A DNA stretch of 64,000 bases from an uncultured Pluralibacter sp. (GTDB taxonomy: Bacteria > Pseudomonadota > Gammaproteobacteria > Enterobacterales > Enterobacteriaceae): NCBI RefSeq assembly GCF_913775985.1, contig NZ_CAJYMB010000012.1:1-64000 (forward strand), read 5' to 3'. The notes under the pieces are model-generated. The model was not told the DNA's origin, ran no database searches, and was given only the letters and a program-made list of their open reading frames with translations. Positions 53,962 to 63,510 of the stretch are shown here, piece by piece (position 1 is the first letter of the stretch; each line of letters opens with the position of its first letter). The position numbers and the translations under genes were made by a program.

Positions 53962-55398
53962 ATGTTAAACAACATTCGTATCGAAGAAGATTTGTTGGGC
54001 ACCAGGGAAGTTCCAGCGGACGCGTACTACGGTGTCCACACTCTGAGAGCGATTGAGAACTTCTACATCAGCAACAATAAAATCAGCGACATCCCGGAAT
54101 TTGTTCGCGGGATGGTGATGGTAAAAAAAGCCGCTGCGCTGGCGAACAAAGAGCTTCACACCATTCCAAAAGACGTTGCCTGCGCCATTGTCGCGGCCTG
54201 CGATGAAGTGTTGAATAACGGCAAATGCATGGACCAGTTCCCGGTGGACGTCTATCAGGGCGGCGCGGGCACCTCGGTCAACATGAACACCAACGAAGTG
54301 CTGGCCAACATTGGCCTTGAGCTGATGGGCCACCAGAAAGGCGAGTATCAGTTCCTCAACCCGAACGATCACGTCAATAAATGCCAGTCCACCAACGACG
54401 CCTATCCGACCGGCTTTCGTATCGCCGTTTATGCCTCGGTACTTAAGCTGATTGACGCCATCAACCAGCTGCGCGAAGGCTTCGAGCGCAAATCCGTCGA
54501 ATTTAAAGACATCCTGAAGATGGGCCGCACCCAGCTTCAGGATGCCGTCCCAATGACGCTGGGCCAGGAGTTCCACGCCTTTAACGTCCTGCTGAACGAA
54601 GAAACCCGCAGCATCCTTCGCACCTCCGAGCTGCTGCTGGAAGTTAACCTCGGCGCCACCGCCATCGGCACGCGCCTGAATACGCCGGAAGGCTATCAGC
54701 AGCTGGCGGTACAGAAGCTGGCGGAAGTCTCCGGTCTGGCGGTTGTGCCGGCGGAAGACCTGATTGAAGCGACATCCGACTGCGGCGCCTACGTGATGGT
54801 ACACAGCGCCCTCAAGCGTCTGGCCGTGAAGCTCTCCAAAATTTGTAACGACCTGCGCCTGCTCTCCTCCGGCCCGCGCGCCGGGCTGAACGAAATCAAC
54901 CTGCCGGAACTGCAGGCGGGCTCGTCTATCATGCCGGCGAAAGTTAACCCGGTAGTGCCGGAAGTGGTTAACCAGGTGTGCTTTAAAGTCATCGGTAACG
55001 ACACCACCGTCACAATGGCCTCAGAAGCGGGCCAGCTGCAGCTGAACGTGATGGAGCCGGTGATTGGCCAGGCGATGTTTGAATCCATCCATATTCTGAC
55101 TAACGCCTGCTATAACCTGCTGGAGAAATGCATTAACGGCATTACGGCTAACAAAGCGGTGTGCGAAAGCTATGTGTACAACTCCATCGGTATCGTCACC
55201 TACCTGAACCCGTTCATTGGCCACCACAACGGCGATATCGTCGGCAAGATCTGCGCCGAAACCGGCAAGAGCGTGCGTGAGGTGGTGCTGGAGCGCGGCC
55301 TGCTCACCGAGAGCGAGCTGGACGACATTTTCTCTGCGGAGAACCTGATGCACCCGGCCTATAAAGCAAAACGCTACACCGATGAAAACGAACAGTAA
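53962..55398 (+). CDS. aspA: Aspartate ammonia-lyase
   Basis: 478 residues, E. coli length. Fumarase/aspartase signature [15 protein letters not shown] with the catalytic serine, and [10 protein letters not shown]. It converts aspartate to fumarate and ammonia, feeding FrdABCD anaerobically. dcuA follows after a terminator. Confidence 0.98.
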   Translation: MLNNIRIEEDLLGTREVPADAYYGVHTLRAIENFYISNNKISDIPEFVRGMVMVKKAAALANKELHTIPKDVACAIVAACDEVLNNGKCMDQFPVDVYQGGAGTSVNMNTNEVLANIGLELMGHQKGEYQFLNPNDHVNKCQSTNDAYPTGFRIAVYASVLKLIDAINQLREGFERKSVEFKDILKMGRTQLQDAVPMTLGQEFHAFNVLLNEETRSILRTSELLLEVNLGATAIGTRLNTPEGYQQLAVQKLAEVSGLAVVPAEDLIEATSDCGAYVMVHSALKRLAVKLSKICNDLRLLSSGPRAGLNEINLPELQAGSSIMPAKVNPVVPEVVNQVCFKVIGNDTTVTMASEAGQLQLNVMEPVIGQAMFESIHILTNACYNLLEKCINGITANKAVCESYVYNSIGIVTYLNPFIGHHNGDIVGKICAETGKSVREVVLERGLLTESELDDIFSAENLMHPAYKAKRYTDENEQ

Positions 55399-55416
55399 CA
55401 GCGGTTAACCGACATT

Positions 55417-55446
55417 AAGGCACGTCAGCAGTGACGTGCCTTTTTT
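55417..55446 (+). terminator. Terminator after aspA
   Basis: AAGGCACGTCA, four-base loop, TGACGTGCC, then six T. Strong intrinsic terminator that partly insulates dcuA, 65 bases downstream. Confidence 0.9.
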
Positions 55447-55510
55447 AATTCTAAGGACATCAAATTCATAACCTTTATGTATCCAAATTCTAACAATTAA
55501 GGATAGCTGT

Positions 55511-56812
55511 ATGATAGTCATTGAATTGCTCATCGTCCTCGCGGCGATATTCCTGGGTGCAAGGCTGGGCGGCATCGGCATCGGTTACGCCGGCGGTATC
55601 GGCGTGCTGGTGCTGGCGGCCATCGGCGTTAAGCCGGGGAATATCCCGTTTGACGTTATCTCGATCATCATGGCGGTCATCGCGGCGATCTCCGCGATGC
55701 AGGTCGCCGGCGGCCTCGACTACTTGGTCAACCAGACCGAGAAGCTGTTGCGTAAAAATCCGCGCTACATCACCATTCTTGCCCCTCTGGTAACCTACTT
55801 CCTGACCCTGTTTGCCGGTACCGGCAACATCTCGCTGGCAACCCTGCCGGTCATTGCTGAAGTGGCGAAAGAACAGGGCGTTAAGCCCTGCCGCCCGCTA
55901 TCCACCGCGGTGGTTGCCGCGCAGATTGGCATTACTGCCTCGCCCATTTCCGCCGCCGTGGTCTATATGTCTTCGGTCATGGAAGGGCACGGCGTCAGCT
56001 ATATTCACCTGCTGTCGGTGGTGATCCCCTCGACGCTGCTGGCTATCCTGCTGATGTCTTTCTTGGTCACCATGTTCTTCAATTCAAAACTCTCTGACGA
56101 TCCGGTATACCGCAAGCGCCTTGAGGACGGGCTGATTGAGCTGCGCGGCGAGCGCGTGGTGACCATTAAACCGCGGGCTAAATTCTCGGTGCTGCTGTTC
56201 CTGGTTGGCGTGCTCGGCATCGTGGCGTACGCCATTATCAACAGCCCGAGCCTCGGTCTGGTGGCGAAGCCGCTGATGAACACCACCAGCGCAATTCTTA
56301 TCATTATGCTCAGCGTGGCGACGCTGACCACGCTGCTGTGCCGGGTAGATACCGACAGCATCCTCAACTCCAGCACCTTCAAAGCGGGGATGAGCGCCTG
56401 TATCTGTATTCTTGGTGTTGCGTGGCTCGGCGATACCTTCGTTTCCGCCAACATCGACTGGATCAAAGAGACAGCGGGCAGCGTGATTCAGGGCCATCCG
56501 TGGCTGCTGGCGGTGATTTTTTTCTTCGCCTCCGCGCTGCTCTACTCCCAGGCGGCGACCGCCAAAGCGCTGATGCCGATGGCGCTGGCGCTGAACGTCT
56601 CTCCGCTCACTGCGGTGGCTTCGTTTGCCGCTGTTTCCGGCCTGTTTATCCTGCCGACCTACCCGACGCTGGTAGCTGCGGTACAGATGGATGACACCGG
56701 CACGACGCGCATCGGGCGCTTCGTCTTCAACCATCCGTTCTTTATTCCCGGCACTATGGCGGTAATTTTCTCCGTCTGCTTCGGCTTTGTGCTGGGCGGC
56801 CTGATCCTCTAA
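55511..56812 (+). CDS. dcuA: Anaerobic C4-dicarboxylate transporter DcuA
   Basis: 433 residues, E. coli length; ten or so membrane segments starting MIVIELLIVLAAIFLGARLG. Exchanges aspartate or fumarate for succinate. With aspA upstream it forms the aspartate uptake and fumarate-producing unit. Confidence 0.98.
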   Translation: MIVIELLIVLAAIFLGARLGGIGIGYAGGIGVLVLAAIGVKPGNIPFDVISIIMAVIAAISAMQVAGGLDYLVNQTEKLLRKNPRYITILAPLVTYFLTLFAGTGNISLATLPVIAEVAKEQGVKPCRPLSTAVVAAQIGITASPISAAVVYMSSVMEGHGVSYIHLLSVVIPSTLLAILLMSFLVTMFFNSKLSDDPVYRKRLEDGLIELRGERVVTIKPRAKFSVLLFLVGVLGIVAYAIINSPSLGLVAKPLMNTTSAILIIMLSVATLTTLLCRVDTDSILNSSTFKAGMSACICILGVAWLGDTFVSANIDWIKETAGSVIQGHPWLLAVIFFFASALLYSQAATAKALMPMALALNVSPLTAVASFAAVSGLFILPTYPTLVAAVQMDDTGTTRIGRFVFNHPFFIPGTMAVIFSVCFGFVLGGLIL

Positions 56813-56835
56813 GTCAGCGCTGGTAAACCTCCTCC

Positions 56836-56860
56836 GGGCCGCTTTCGCGGCCCGTCTTAT
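56836..56860 (+). terminator. Terminator after dcuA
   Basis: GGGCCGC, TTTC loop, GCGGCCC, then GTCTTATT. Confidence 0.75.
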
Positions 56861-56917
56861 TCCTCGCCCCCGGACGCATCGTGGTATAGTGCTTTTTTCG
56901 CCGATACGAGGTTGATG

Positions 56918-57241
56918 ATGACACTGCCCTCTGCTGTTGTTGTACTCTGTACCGCCCCGGATGAAGCTACCGCCCAGGATCTGGCGGCTAAAGTGCTGGC
57001 CGAAAAGCTGGCGGCCTGCGCCACGCTGCTGCCCGGCGCCACTTCCCTCTATTACTGGGAAGGCAAACTCGAGCAGGAGTATGAAGTGCAGATGCTGCTC
57101 AAGTCCGACGTGGAAAAGCAGCAGGCGCTGCTGGACTGCCTGAAATCTCATCACCCGTATCAAACCCCTGAACTGCTGGTTCTTCCCGTATCTCACGGAG
57201 ACAACGACTACCTCTCATGGCTCAACGCATCATTACGCTGA
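56918..57241 (+). CDS. cutA: Divalent-cation tolerance protein CutA
   Basis: 107 residues from ATG 56918; TTG 56912 and ATG 56915 are in frame just upstream, but CGAGG is best spaced for 56918. Trimeric ferredoxin-like fold; the core from [20 protein letters not shown] to the C-terminus [10 protein letters not shown] is nearly the E. coli protein. Linked to copper tolerance, mechanism unclear. Its end overlaps dsbD by 25 bases. Confidence 0.95.
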   Translation: MTLPSAVVVLCTAPDEATAQDLAAKVLAEKLAACATLLPGATSLYYWEGKLEQEYEVQMLLKSDVEKQQALLDCLKSHHPYQTPELLVLPVSHGDNDYLSWLNASLR

Positions 57242-58938
57242 TCCTGCTGCTGTGCAGCTCATCAGCTTTCGCCGGACTCTTTGACGCGCCGGGCAGCGCG
57301 AAATTCACGCCTGCCGACCAGGCCTTTGCGTTCGATTTTCAGCAAAACGGCCGCGATCTTACACTTAACTGGCAGATTAAAGAGGGTTACTACCTCTACC
57401 GCAAACAGATTGAAGTCATTCCCGAGCGGGCGACGCTGGGGGCAATTACCCTGCCCAAAGGCGACTGGCACGAAGACGAGTTTTTTGGCAAAAGCGAAAT
57501 CTACCGCCGCAGCCTCAGCGTGCCGGTTCCCGTGGCCCAGGCCGATAAAGACGCGACGCTGAGAGTCACTTATCAGGGCTGTGCCGAAGCGGGCTTCTGC
57601 TATCCCCCGGAAACCCGGGACGTGCCGCTGAAAGCGGTGGCGGGCGAACCGGTGCAACCGGAAGCGCCTGCCACATCCGTCACGCCTGCCGCCGCATCGC
57701 CAGACGCGCCGCCTGCCGACAACGCCGTGCTGCCCTTCTCTGCCCTGTGGGCGCTGCTGATCGGCATCGGTATCGCCTTCACGCCGTGCGTGCTGCCGAT
57801 GTATCCGCTGATCGCCGGGATTGTGCTCGGCGGCCGCCGGCAGCTCTCTACCGGCCGCGCGCTGGGGCTGGCCTTTATTTACGTGCAGGGCATGGCGCTG
57901 ACATATACCGCGCTGGGGCTGGTGGTCGCCGCTGCGGGCATGCAGTTTCAGGCGGCGCTGCAAAGCCCGTACGTGCTGATAACGCTCTCTGTAGTGTTTG
58001 TACTGCTGGCGCTGTCGATGTTCGGCGTGTTCACCCTGCAGCTGCCGTCATCGCTGCAGACGCGCCTGACCCTGATGAGCAACCGCCAGCAGGGCGGCTC
58101 CACAACCGGCGTGTTCGTGATGGGCGCCATTGCCGGCCTTATCTGCTCTCCGTGCACGACAGCCCCGCTCAGCGCGATCCTGCTGTATATCGCCCAGAGC
58201 GGCAACCTGTGGCTCGGCGGCGGCACGCTCTATCTATACGCCCTTGGTATGGGTCTGCCGCTGATGCTGGTTACCGTCTTCGGCAACCGCCTGCTGCCCC
58301 GCAGCGGACCGTGGATGGACAAGGTCAAAATCGCCTTCGGCTTTGTGATCCTCGCCCTGCCTGTGTTCCTGCTCGAACGGTTGACTGGAGAGACCTGGGG
58401 CCTGCGGCTGTGGTCGGCGCTGGGCGTTGCCTTCTTCGGCTGGGCATTTATCAGCAGCCTGAGCGCCACCCGGGGGTGGATGCGCCTGGGGCAGATCCTG
58501 CTGCTGGCCGCCGCGCTTATCAGCGTTCGTCCGCTGCAGGACTGGGCCTTTGGCAGCGCCGCACCGCAGCAGCAGGCGCACCTCAACTTTACGCGCATCG
58601 CCAGCGTGGACGACCTTAATCGGGCGCTGGCGCAGGCCAAAGGTAAACCGGTGATGCTCGACCTTTATGCCGACTGGTGCGTGGCGTGTAAAGAGTTTGA
58701 GAAATACACTTTTAGCGATCCGCAGGTGCAGAAAGCACTGCAGAACACCGTTCTGCTGCAGGCGGACGTCACCCGCAATAGCGCGACAGATAGCGCGCTG
58801 CTCCGGCATTTGCAGGTGCAGGGGCTGCCGACAATCGTCTTTTTCGGTCCCGACGGACAGCAGCAAACCGGAATGCGCGTTGCCGGATTTATGGATGCCG
58901 GTGCCTTTGCGGCGCATTTGCACAATCGCCCCCGGTAG
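57217..58938 (+). CDS. dsbD: Thiol:disulfide interchange protein DsbD
   Basis: 573 residues (E. coli 565). Signal peptide; periplasmic alpha domain with cysteines in [11 protein letters not shown]; an Ala/Pro linker; eight membrane segments with the redox pair in [10 protein letters not shown] and [10 protein letters not shown]-terminal thioredoxin domain with DWCVACKEF. It moves electrons from cytoplasmic thioredoxin to DsbC, DsbG and CcmG. Translationally coupled to cutA. Confidence 0.97.
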   Translation: MAQRIITLILLLCSSSAFAGLFDAPGSAKFTPADQAFAFDFQQNGRDLTLNWQIKEGYYLYRKQIEVIPERATLGAITLPKGDWHEDEFFGKSEIYRRSLSVPVPVAQADKDATLRVTYQGCAEAGFCYPPETRDVPLKAVAGEPVQPEAPATSVTPAAASPDAPPADNAVLPFSALWALLIGIGIAFTPCVLPMYPLIAGIVLGGRRQLSTGRALGLAFIYVQGMALTYTALGLVVAAAGMQFQAALQSPYVLITLSVVFVLLALSMFGVFTLQLPSSLQTRLTLMSNRQQGGSTTGVFVMGAIAGLICSPCTTAPLSAILLYIAQSGNLWLGGGTLYLYALGMGLPLMLVTVFGNRLLPRSGPWMDKVKIAFGFVILALPVFLLERLTGETWGLRLWSALGVAFFGWAFISSLSATRGWMRLGQILLLAAALISVRPLQDWAFGSAAPQQQAHLNFTRIASVDDLNRALAQAKGKPVMLDLYADWCVACKEFEKYTFSDPQVQKALQNTVLLQADVTRNSATDSALLRHLQVQGLPTIVFFGPDGQQQTGMRVAGFMDAGAFAAHLHNRPR

Positions 58939-58974
58939 GCGACACTTTGACAGAAATAAATGGAGGGTAATGTC

Positions 58975-59550
58975 GTGCAACGCGAAGATGTTCTGGAACA
59001 GGCGCTACAGCTGCTTGAAATAAAAGGGATCGCCGATACCACGCTGGAGATGGTTGCCGAGCGCGTTAACATACCGCGCAGCGATTTAGCCCGCTTCTGG
59101 CCCAACGAAGAGGCGCTGCTGTATGACGTACTGCGCTATCTGAGTGACAAAGTCGATATCTGGCGCCGCCAGCTCACCATGAACGACGATCTGAGCAAAG
59201 AGCAGAAGCTGCTGGCCCGCTACGGCGCGCTAACCGAGTGCGTGAGCAACAACCGCTATCCCGGCTGCCTGTTTATCGCCGCCTGCTCCCTGTATCCCGA
59301 CGCCACGCATCCGATCCACCAGATCGCCGACCGGCAAAAGCAGGCCGCGTGGGAACACACTCACGATCTGCTGGCCGCACTAAAAATTGAAGATCCCGAG
59401 ATGGTCGCCAGGCAGATGGAGCTGGTGCTGGAGGGCTGCCTGAGCCGCATGCTGGTGAAACGCAGCCAGCAGGACGTGGACACAGCCCGGCGTCTGGCGG
59501 AAGATATTCTGCGCTTCGCCCAGTGCCGCGCCGGCGGTGCGCTTACCTGA
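58975..59550 (+). CDS. yjdC: TetR-family regulator YjdC
   Basis: 191 residues from GTG 58975, with GGAGGG seven bases upstream; homology to E. coli YjdC starts at this codon. N-terminal TetR helix-turn-helix ([20 protein letters not shown]), conserved [13 protein letters not shown] in the ligand domain. Ligand and targets are unknown. It begins 36 bases after dsbD and is probably co-transcribed. Confidence 0.92.
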   Translation: MQREDVLEQALQLLEIKGIADTTLEMVAERVNIPRSDLARFWPNEEALLYDVLRYLSDKVDIWRRQLTMNDDLSKEQKLLARYGALTECVSNNRYPGCLFIAACSLYPDATHPIHQIADRQKQAAWEHTHDLLAALKIEDPEMVARQMELVLEGCLSRMLVKRSQQDVDTARRLAEDILRFAQCRAGGALT

Positions 59551-59614
59551 TTGCCGACGTTGTGCGCAAACTGTCGAAAAGTCAGCCAGATGACACGATT
59601 TTGTGGAAATAAGG

Positions 59615-59643
59615 TTGACGGGTGCAGGGGATTACGGTTTAAT
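59615..59643 (+). promoter_or_regulatory. tRNA-Phe promoter
   Basis: TTGACG, 17-base spacer, TTTAAT, then a GC-rich discriminator (GCGCCCC) ten bases before the tRNA. Typical stringently controlled stable-RNA promoter. Confidence 0.82.
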
Positions 59644-59653
59644 GCGCCCCGTT

Positions 59654-59729
59654 GCCCGGATAGCTCAGTCGGTAGAGCAGGGGATTGAAAATCCCCGTGT
59701 CCTTGGTTCGATTCCGAGTCCGGGCACCA
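59654..59729 (+). tRNA. pheU: tRNA-Phe(GAA)
   Basis: 76 bases with encoded CCA: acceptor GCCCGGA/TCCGGGC, anticodon loop TTGAAAA (GAA), T loop TTCGATT. Its position after yjdC is that of E. coli pheU, a known integration site for genomic islands in enterics. Confidence 0.97.
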
Positions 59730-59740
59730 CTATTCTAAAG

Positions 59741-59766
59741 AACCCGCCCACAAGGCGGGTTTTTGC
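59741..59766 (+). terminator. Terminator of tRNA-Phe
   Basis: AACCCGCC, five-base loop, GGCGGGTT with a following T run. Confidence 0.9.
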
Positions 59767-60406
59767 TTTTTGGCGTTTCTGCCATCTATCCCCTCTCCTT
59801 CTGTTCTCCCCATGATCCCGCCAGCTAACATGCAGCGGGCGACGCGGTGCTTTTCGGTTCGTATCTGCCGGATAATCACAGCGGCAGGTCCCGGCGTCCT
59901 GGCCTTTTATGGAAGAAAAAAGAAATAAGTATATTCTCCAGCACAAATACCTAATTCCACCAAGGCCTCCCCAAAATTCCACACCCACTCCGTCAGTTTT
60001 AACGCGCTATCAATTACACACTCGGCCATATTAATTCATTGAATTTAATATTCCGACCTATTTAGTCGCACCTTTATTCCGCAAAGCGTTAATAGCGATA
60101 ACCTCGCCCACTCAACAGTACAGAAATAATCTCCGTTAGGTCAAAGCTGACAAGCTTATTGCTCGATACTTTTTTGGCGCAAGATATATCAATCCGTTCT
60201 TTACGTAAATGAATCAATAAATCAATTGATTGCAGCAATAGAGTAAACGCAAGGGCCAAGGATTGGTCGACGGATCTTTTTTTATATACGGATCGATTAT
60301 TAGCCATTGCCCATGAGTAAAAACTATCTTCATAAAATATTAATTATTTGAGGAATACCGCTTTTACATTCCTTTGATCGTTATCTTTGAATAACAGGAG
60401 AGAAAC
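59767..60406. other. AT-rich region between tRNA-Phe and the GH39-like gene
   Basis: 640 bases without a supported gene. GC falls sharply after about 59900. Short open frames exist, such as 60089-60307 (minus), but none has a credible ribosome binding site. The ATG at 60407 has GGAG nine bases upstream, so the promoter of that gene must lie in this stretch. I see no integrase fragment and no repeat of the tRNA 3' end. Confidence 0.6.
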
Positions 60407-62206
60407 ATGCCAGTACAAATCAGCTTTTCAGCAAAAACGTCGACAGCCTCTGCCCACGGCGTAGAGCAGCGCGCCGTCCCCGGTGGAACCTATTTAAACC
60501 AGCTGAACGGAACGCCGGTTTCACTTTCTCCCGGTCTGCCGGACCTGGAGGACCAGTTTGGGCAAATAGGCGCGGTCGATCTCAGGGCACATGACTGGTA
60601 CGGCGTTGCCGATATAGATACTGACTACGACACGACCTACAGCGATTTTTTAGATCAGATAACCAATAATGCGCCGGCAGATAAAGTAGCCGCCATTAAA
60701 ACGTTTACCATGGACTTTTTTAATCGAAGAACCATTTTACTCAATGCCGCAGAATATCTTGCTGAAAATGCTCAGAATGTTGAGCCGCAATTTAACTGGG
60801 TCACTACCGATGCCTATTTGAAAAGAACATTAGCCAATCAATATTATAAAGGCACGCAGAAACCCAACGTGCTGTTTCGCATTGGCCGGATGATTAACGG
60901 CGGCCGTGGCGTGCCGAGAAATATTACCAATTACTGTAACGTCGTCAGAGAAATCGTTGACCGCTATACCAATAACTATCAATCAATTGGCCTGCCCGTG
61001 CCCATTACGAATTATGAAATCTGGAACGAGCCGGATCTTGGGCTCTTCTGGTCAACACCGGGTTCAGAAGACACTTCGGTCACACAGTTCTACGCGTTCT
61101 ACAAAGCGGTCGCCAGTACGATCAAAGCGGCAGCCTCGACGGCGCTGGTGGGCCCCTGCGGTACGGCAAACGCATTCGGTAATAAAGACTATGTGGATAA
61201 TTTAATTGACTATATTAAGGCCAATAGTCTGCCGCTGGATTTTTACTCCTACCATTTTTATGCCGACCAGACCGGCGATTCGAAAAACATTTTCCAGATC
61301 CAGAAATACGTTCGGGACACCCTTAACAGCAAAGGATTTCCTAATGCCAAAACCTACATCTCTGAGTGGAACCTGACGGCATATGCGAGCAAGGTAAATA
61401 ACACCAAATTACAGAGCGTGGTCAATGCGGCATTCATCGTCTCGTTCCTTATCGACGCGGAGCAGGCCGGGGTGGACAAAGCCTATTACTATCGCGGCGA
61501 CGGTGCTGAATTTGGCCTGTTTAACGATCAAAACACCAACAATGGCGTCGGCAAGAATTTTGCCACCTACGCCGCACAGGCTTTCTGGTTATATAACGCG
61601 TTTGCCGCGCAAAGAGCGCTGCCCATCGTCAAAAATACCAATACCGATAAAACCGGCATTACCGCCACCGGGGCTAAAAACCAGGCAGGAAATCAGATCC
61701 AAATACTGCTGGCGAATTATAAAGTGGCCAGTGACCTGGTGGGCAACGATAACCGGGATAAGCTGCCCGGCGGCGTCTCGCTGTACGGTCAATTTTATAT
61801 CGACAGCAATATTGCGGCGCAAAGTATCGACGCCAATCGCTGGTACGGCACGACGCTGGTGCCACCGCGAAACAATAACAAGTTCACCTATAACGGCGGG
61901 GAGATACCGCGGGGGCCCTTCTCGTCAAACCAGAATAACCAGCTCGCTGCCGACTCTGCTGATTACAGCAATTCATCATCGGGCTACACCATTACCGTGA
62001 CGGATATTCCGGCGGGCTTCACGAAATATACCGTGACGGTACGCAAAGTCTTTCAGGGGAGCCAGCTGGCGTCGCTGGATGGTGAAACCATTGTCCATAC
62101 CGCCAGCGAGACGATCCCTGCCAACCGGCAGGTGGTGGTTAAGGATAACGATCCCGTCTCCGCCGGGAACAATACGCTGGCCCTGATCACCATCGATCTC
62201 GCTTAA
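60407..62206 (+). CDS. GH39-like glycoside hydrolase without a signal peptide
   Basis: 599 residues. A clan A TIM barrel: AVDLRAHDWYG near residue 56, acid/base Glu208 in NYEIWNEPDLG, His283 in YSYHFY and nucleophile Glu320 in YISEWN, the arrangement of GH39 enzymes (beta-xylosidases, iduronidases, PslG-like). A beta-sandwich of about 160 residues follows and ends the protein. No signal peptide is visible (MPVQISFSAKTSTASAHGVE), so it would be cytoplasmic or exported by another route. It stands alone after tRNA-Phe in AT-rich DNA. Substrate unknown. Confidence 0.72.
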   Translation: MPVQISFSAKTSTASAHGVEQRAVPGGTYLNQLNGTPVSLSPGLPDLEDQFGQIGAVDLRAHDWYGVADIDTDYDTTYSDFLDQITNNAPADKVAAIKTFTMDFFNRRTILLNAAEYLAENAQNVEPQFNWVTTDAYLKRTLANQYYKGTQKPNVLFRIGRMINGGRGVPRNITNYCNVVREIVDRYTNNYQSIGLPVPITNYEIWNEPDLGLFWSTPGSEDTSVTQFYAFYKAVASTIKAAASTALVGPCGTANAFGNKDYVDNLIDYIKANSLPLDFYSYHFYADQTGDSKNIFQIQKYVRDTLNSKGFPNAKTYISEWNLTAYASKVNNTKLQSVVNAAFIVSFLIDAEQAGVDKAYYYRGDGAEFGLFNDQNTNNGVGKNFATYAAQAFWLYNAFAAQRALPIVKNTNTDKTGITATGAKNQAGNQIQILLANYKVASDLVGNDNRDKLPGGVSLYGQFYIDSNIAAQSIDANRWYGTTLVPPRNNNKFTYNGGEIPRGPFSSNQNNQLAADSADYSNSSSGYTITVTDIPAGFTKYTVTVRKVFQGSQLASLDGETIVHTASETIPANRQVVVKDNDPVSAGNNTLALITIDLA

Positions 62207-62258
62207 CGCGTTGCCCGCGTGCGAATAGGAAAGCAGCGCGGGGAGCAGCTGCGAGCAT

Positions 62259-62283
62259 AAAAAAGCGGAGTCAACGCTCCGCT
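62259..62283 (-). terminator. Terminator after the 62.3 kb lipoprotein gene
   Basis: AGCGGAG, six-base loop, CTCCGCT, followed on the minus strand by TTTTTTATGC. Confidence 0.82.
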
Positions 62284-62302
62284 CTCTTCAAAACCTGCGC
62301 GT

Positions 62303-62734
62303 TTACTTAATGCTTTCGCCCCGGCTGATCAGCCCTTCCATCACCGCGCGCTGGATTTCACCGCACATCTGATTGGTTTTGTACTTGTAAAGGGCATCCA
62401 GCGTATCTTTCGTTTCATCGTTGATGTCGCCGCGCACGGAGGTGTACACCGTCGCGTTATTCACCAGATTGTCGAAAGCCGCTTTTTTGGTGGCGTAAAC
62501 GGAAGGATTGATTCTTCGCAGCGCTGACAGCTCGCTCTGGCACAGGCCAACGCGGCCGCGATCGGCGGAAGGAGATGCCGACAGCGATCCGGAGGTTTTC
62601 TGCGATACGGAAGCAGACGCGGTGCCTGACTTAGTATCAGCGCGTTTAGCCTGGTTCTGGCATCCGGCCAGCAGAAGAACGCATCCGAGTACGGGCAGCA
62701 TAATTTTCATTTTTTTCCGGTGTTGCACCAGCAT
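62303..62734 (-). CDS. Small lipoprotein of unknown function
   Basis: 143 residues from ATG 62734 (AAAGGGG eight bases upstream); ATGs at 62752 and 62710 are alternatives. Lipobox LLAGC at about residue 24, then a Ser/Thr-rich linker and an alpha-helical domain with two cysteines (LCQSELSALRR and NQMCGEIQRAV). Asn follows the lipidated cysteine's glutamine, so outer-membrane sorting is likely. No family recognised. It is convergent with the GH39-like gene and has its own terminator. Confidence 0.7.
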   Translation of the reverse strand: MLVQHRKKMKIMLPVLGCVLLLAGCQNQAKRADTKSGTASASVSQKTSGSLSASPSADRGRVGLCQSELSALRRINPSVYATKKAAFDNLVNNATVYTSVRGDINDETKDTLDALYKYKTNQMCGEIQRAVMEGLISRGESIK

Positions 62735-63510
62735 ATTTTGAACCCCTTTCATGTAGTCATATCCTAAGTATTACGTGCAAACATTTCTGAGATTACTCAG
62801 AAATTAACCGGTAAAATCTCAGCCGCTCGTTGCACAGGCGCCGACAGCGCCCGTATTATCTGCTAATGCACATAGCCAGCGCAATATTCAAATACGCTAA
62901 CTGAGAGCGGCAGCTATATGTTGACGTGCGTATCCTGTGCTCTCCAGTACGTCTAAAAATTCAGCAGCACAAATTTTAGCAGCCAATGCCGCGTCCGGCA
63001 TCGAGTATCAATCTCGATTAATCCCGATTTAATTACGTGTTTAAGTAATTTAAGAAACCAAAATCATTAATATAACCTATTGATAAAAATAAACTTTATG
63101 ACAAGCGCATTCTAAGTAAAAAAAGCAACAGCATTAATTACAATAAATTATTAAAATAATTTACCCATTAATGAGTATAACAATTCATTAAATCATTAAC
63201 TGCCAGCCTGTATCATTTACCACAATTATATCTCATCCGACCGACCTGCGGCCTCAATTAGGCTCATCGCGATAGTCTTTAAAATAACCAGCCGCCGATC
63301 CGCGACCGCTATGATTGATAAGATAAAGGCATGCTCAAATATTTATTGAATTTTTAGCAAGACTACAACATCAGAGCGAAAAGGGAGTGGGTATATTATT
63401 GGTGAGAGGAATAAAAACAGGTCGCGCGGCGGCATTTCACCGCCCGTAAGGAGCTATTCAACCACAGAGAAGGCGCGTGCGGCGGGCTGCACCGCGCCGA
63501 CTCTCCCGGG
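62735..63510. other. 776-base AT-rich region without genes
   Basis: No supported coding sequence on either strand. It becomes very AT-rich at 63000-63240 and contains a perfect 18-base AT palindrome at 63145-63162 (AAATTATT-AA-AATAATTT). It fits an H-NS-bound promoter region or decayed acquired DNA. No CRISPR repeats, JUMPstart or ops-type sequence was seen. Confidence 0.55.

Noticed and set aside
60089..60307. 72-codon minus-strand frame in the AT-rich region after tRNA-Phe
   Set aside because: No Shine-Dalgarno sequence before the ATG and no recognisable protein features; could be revisited with RNA data.
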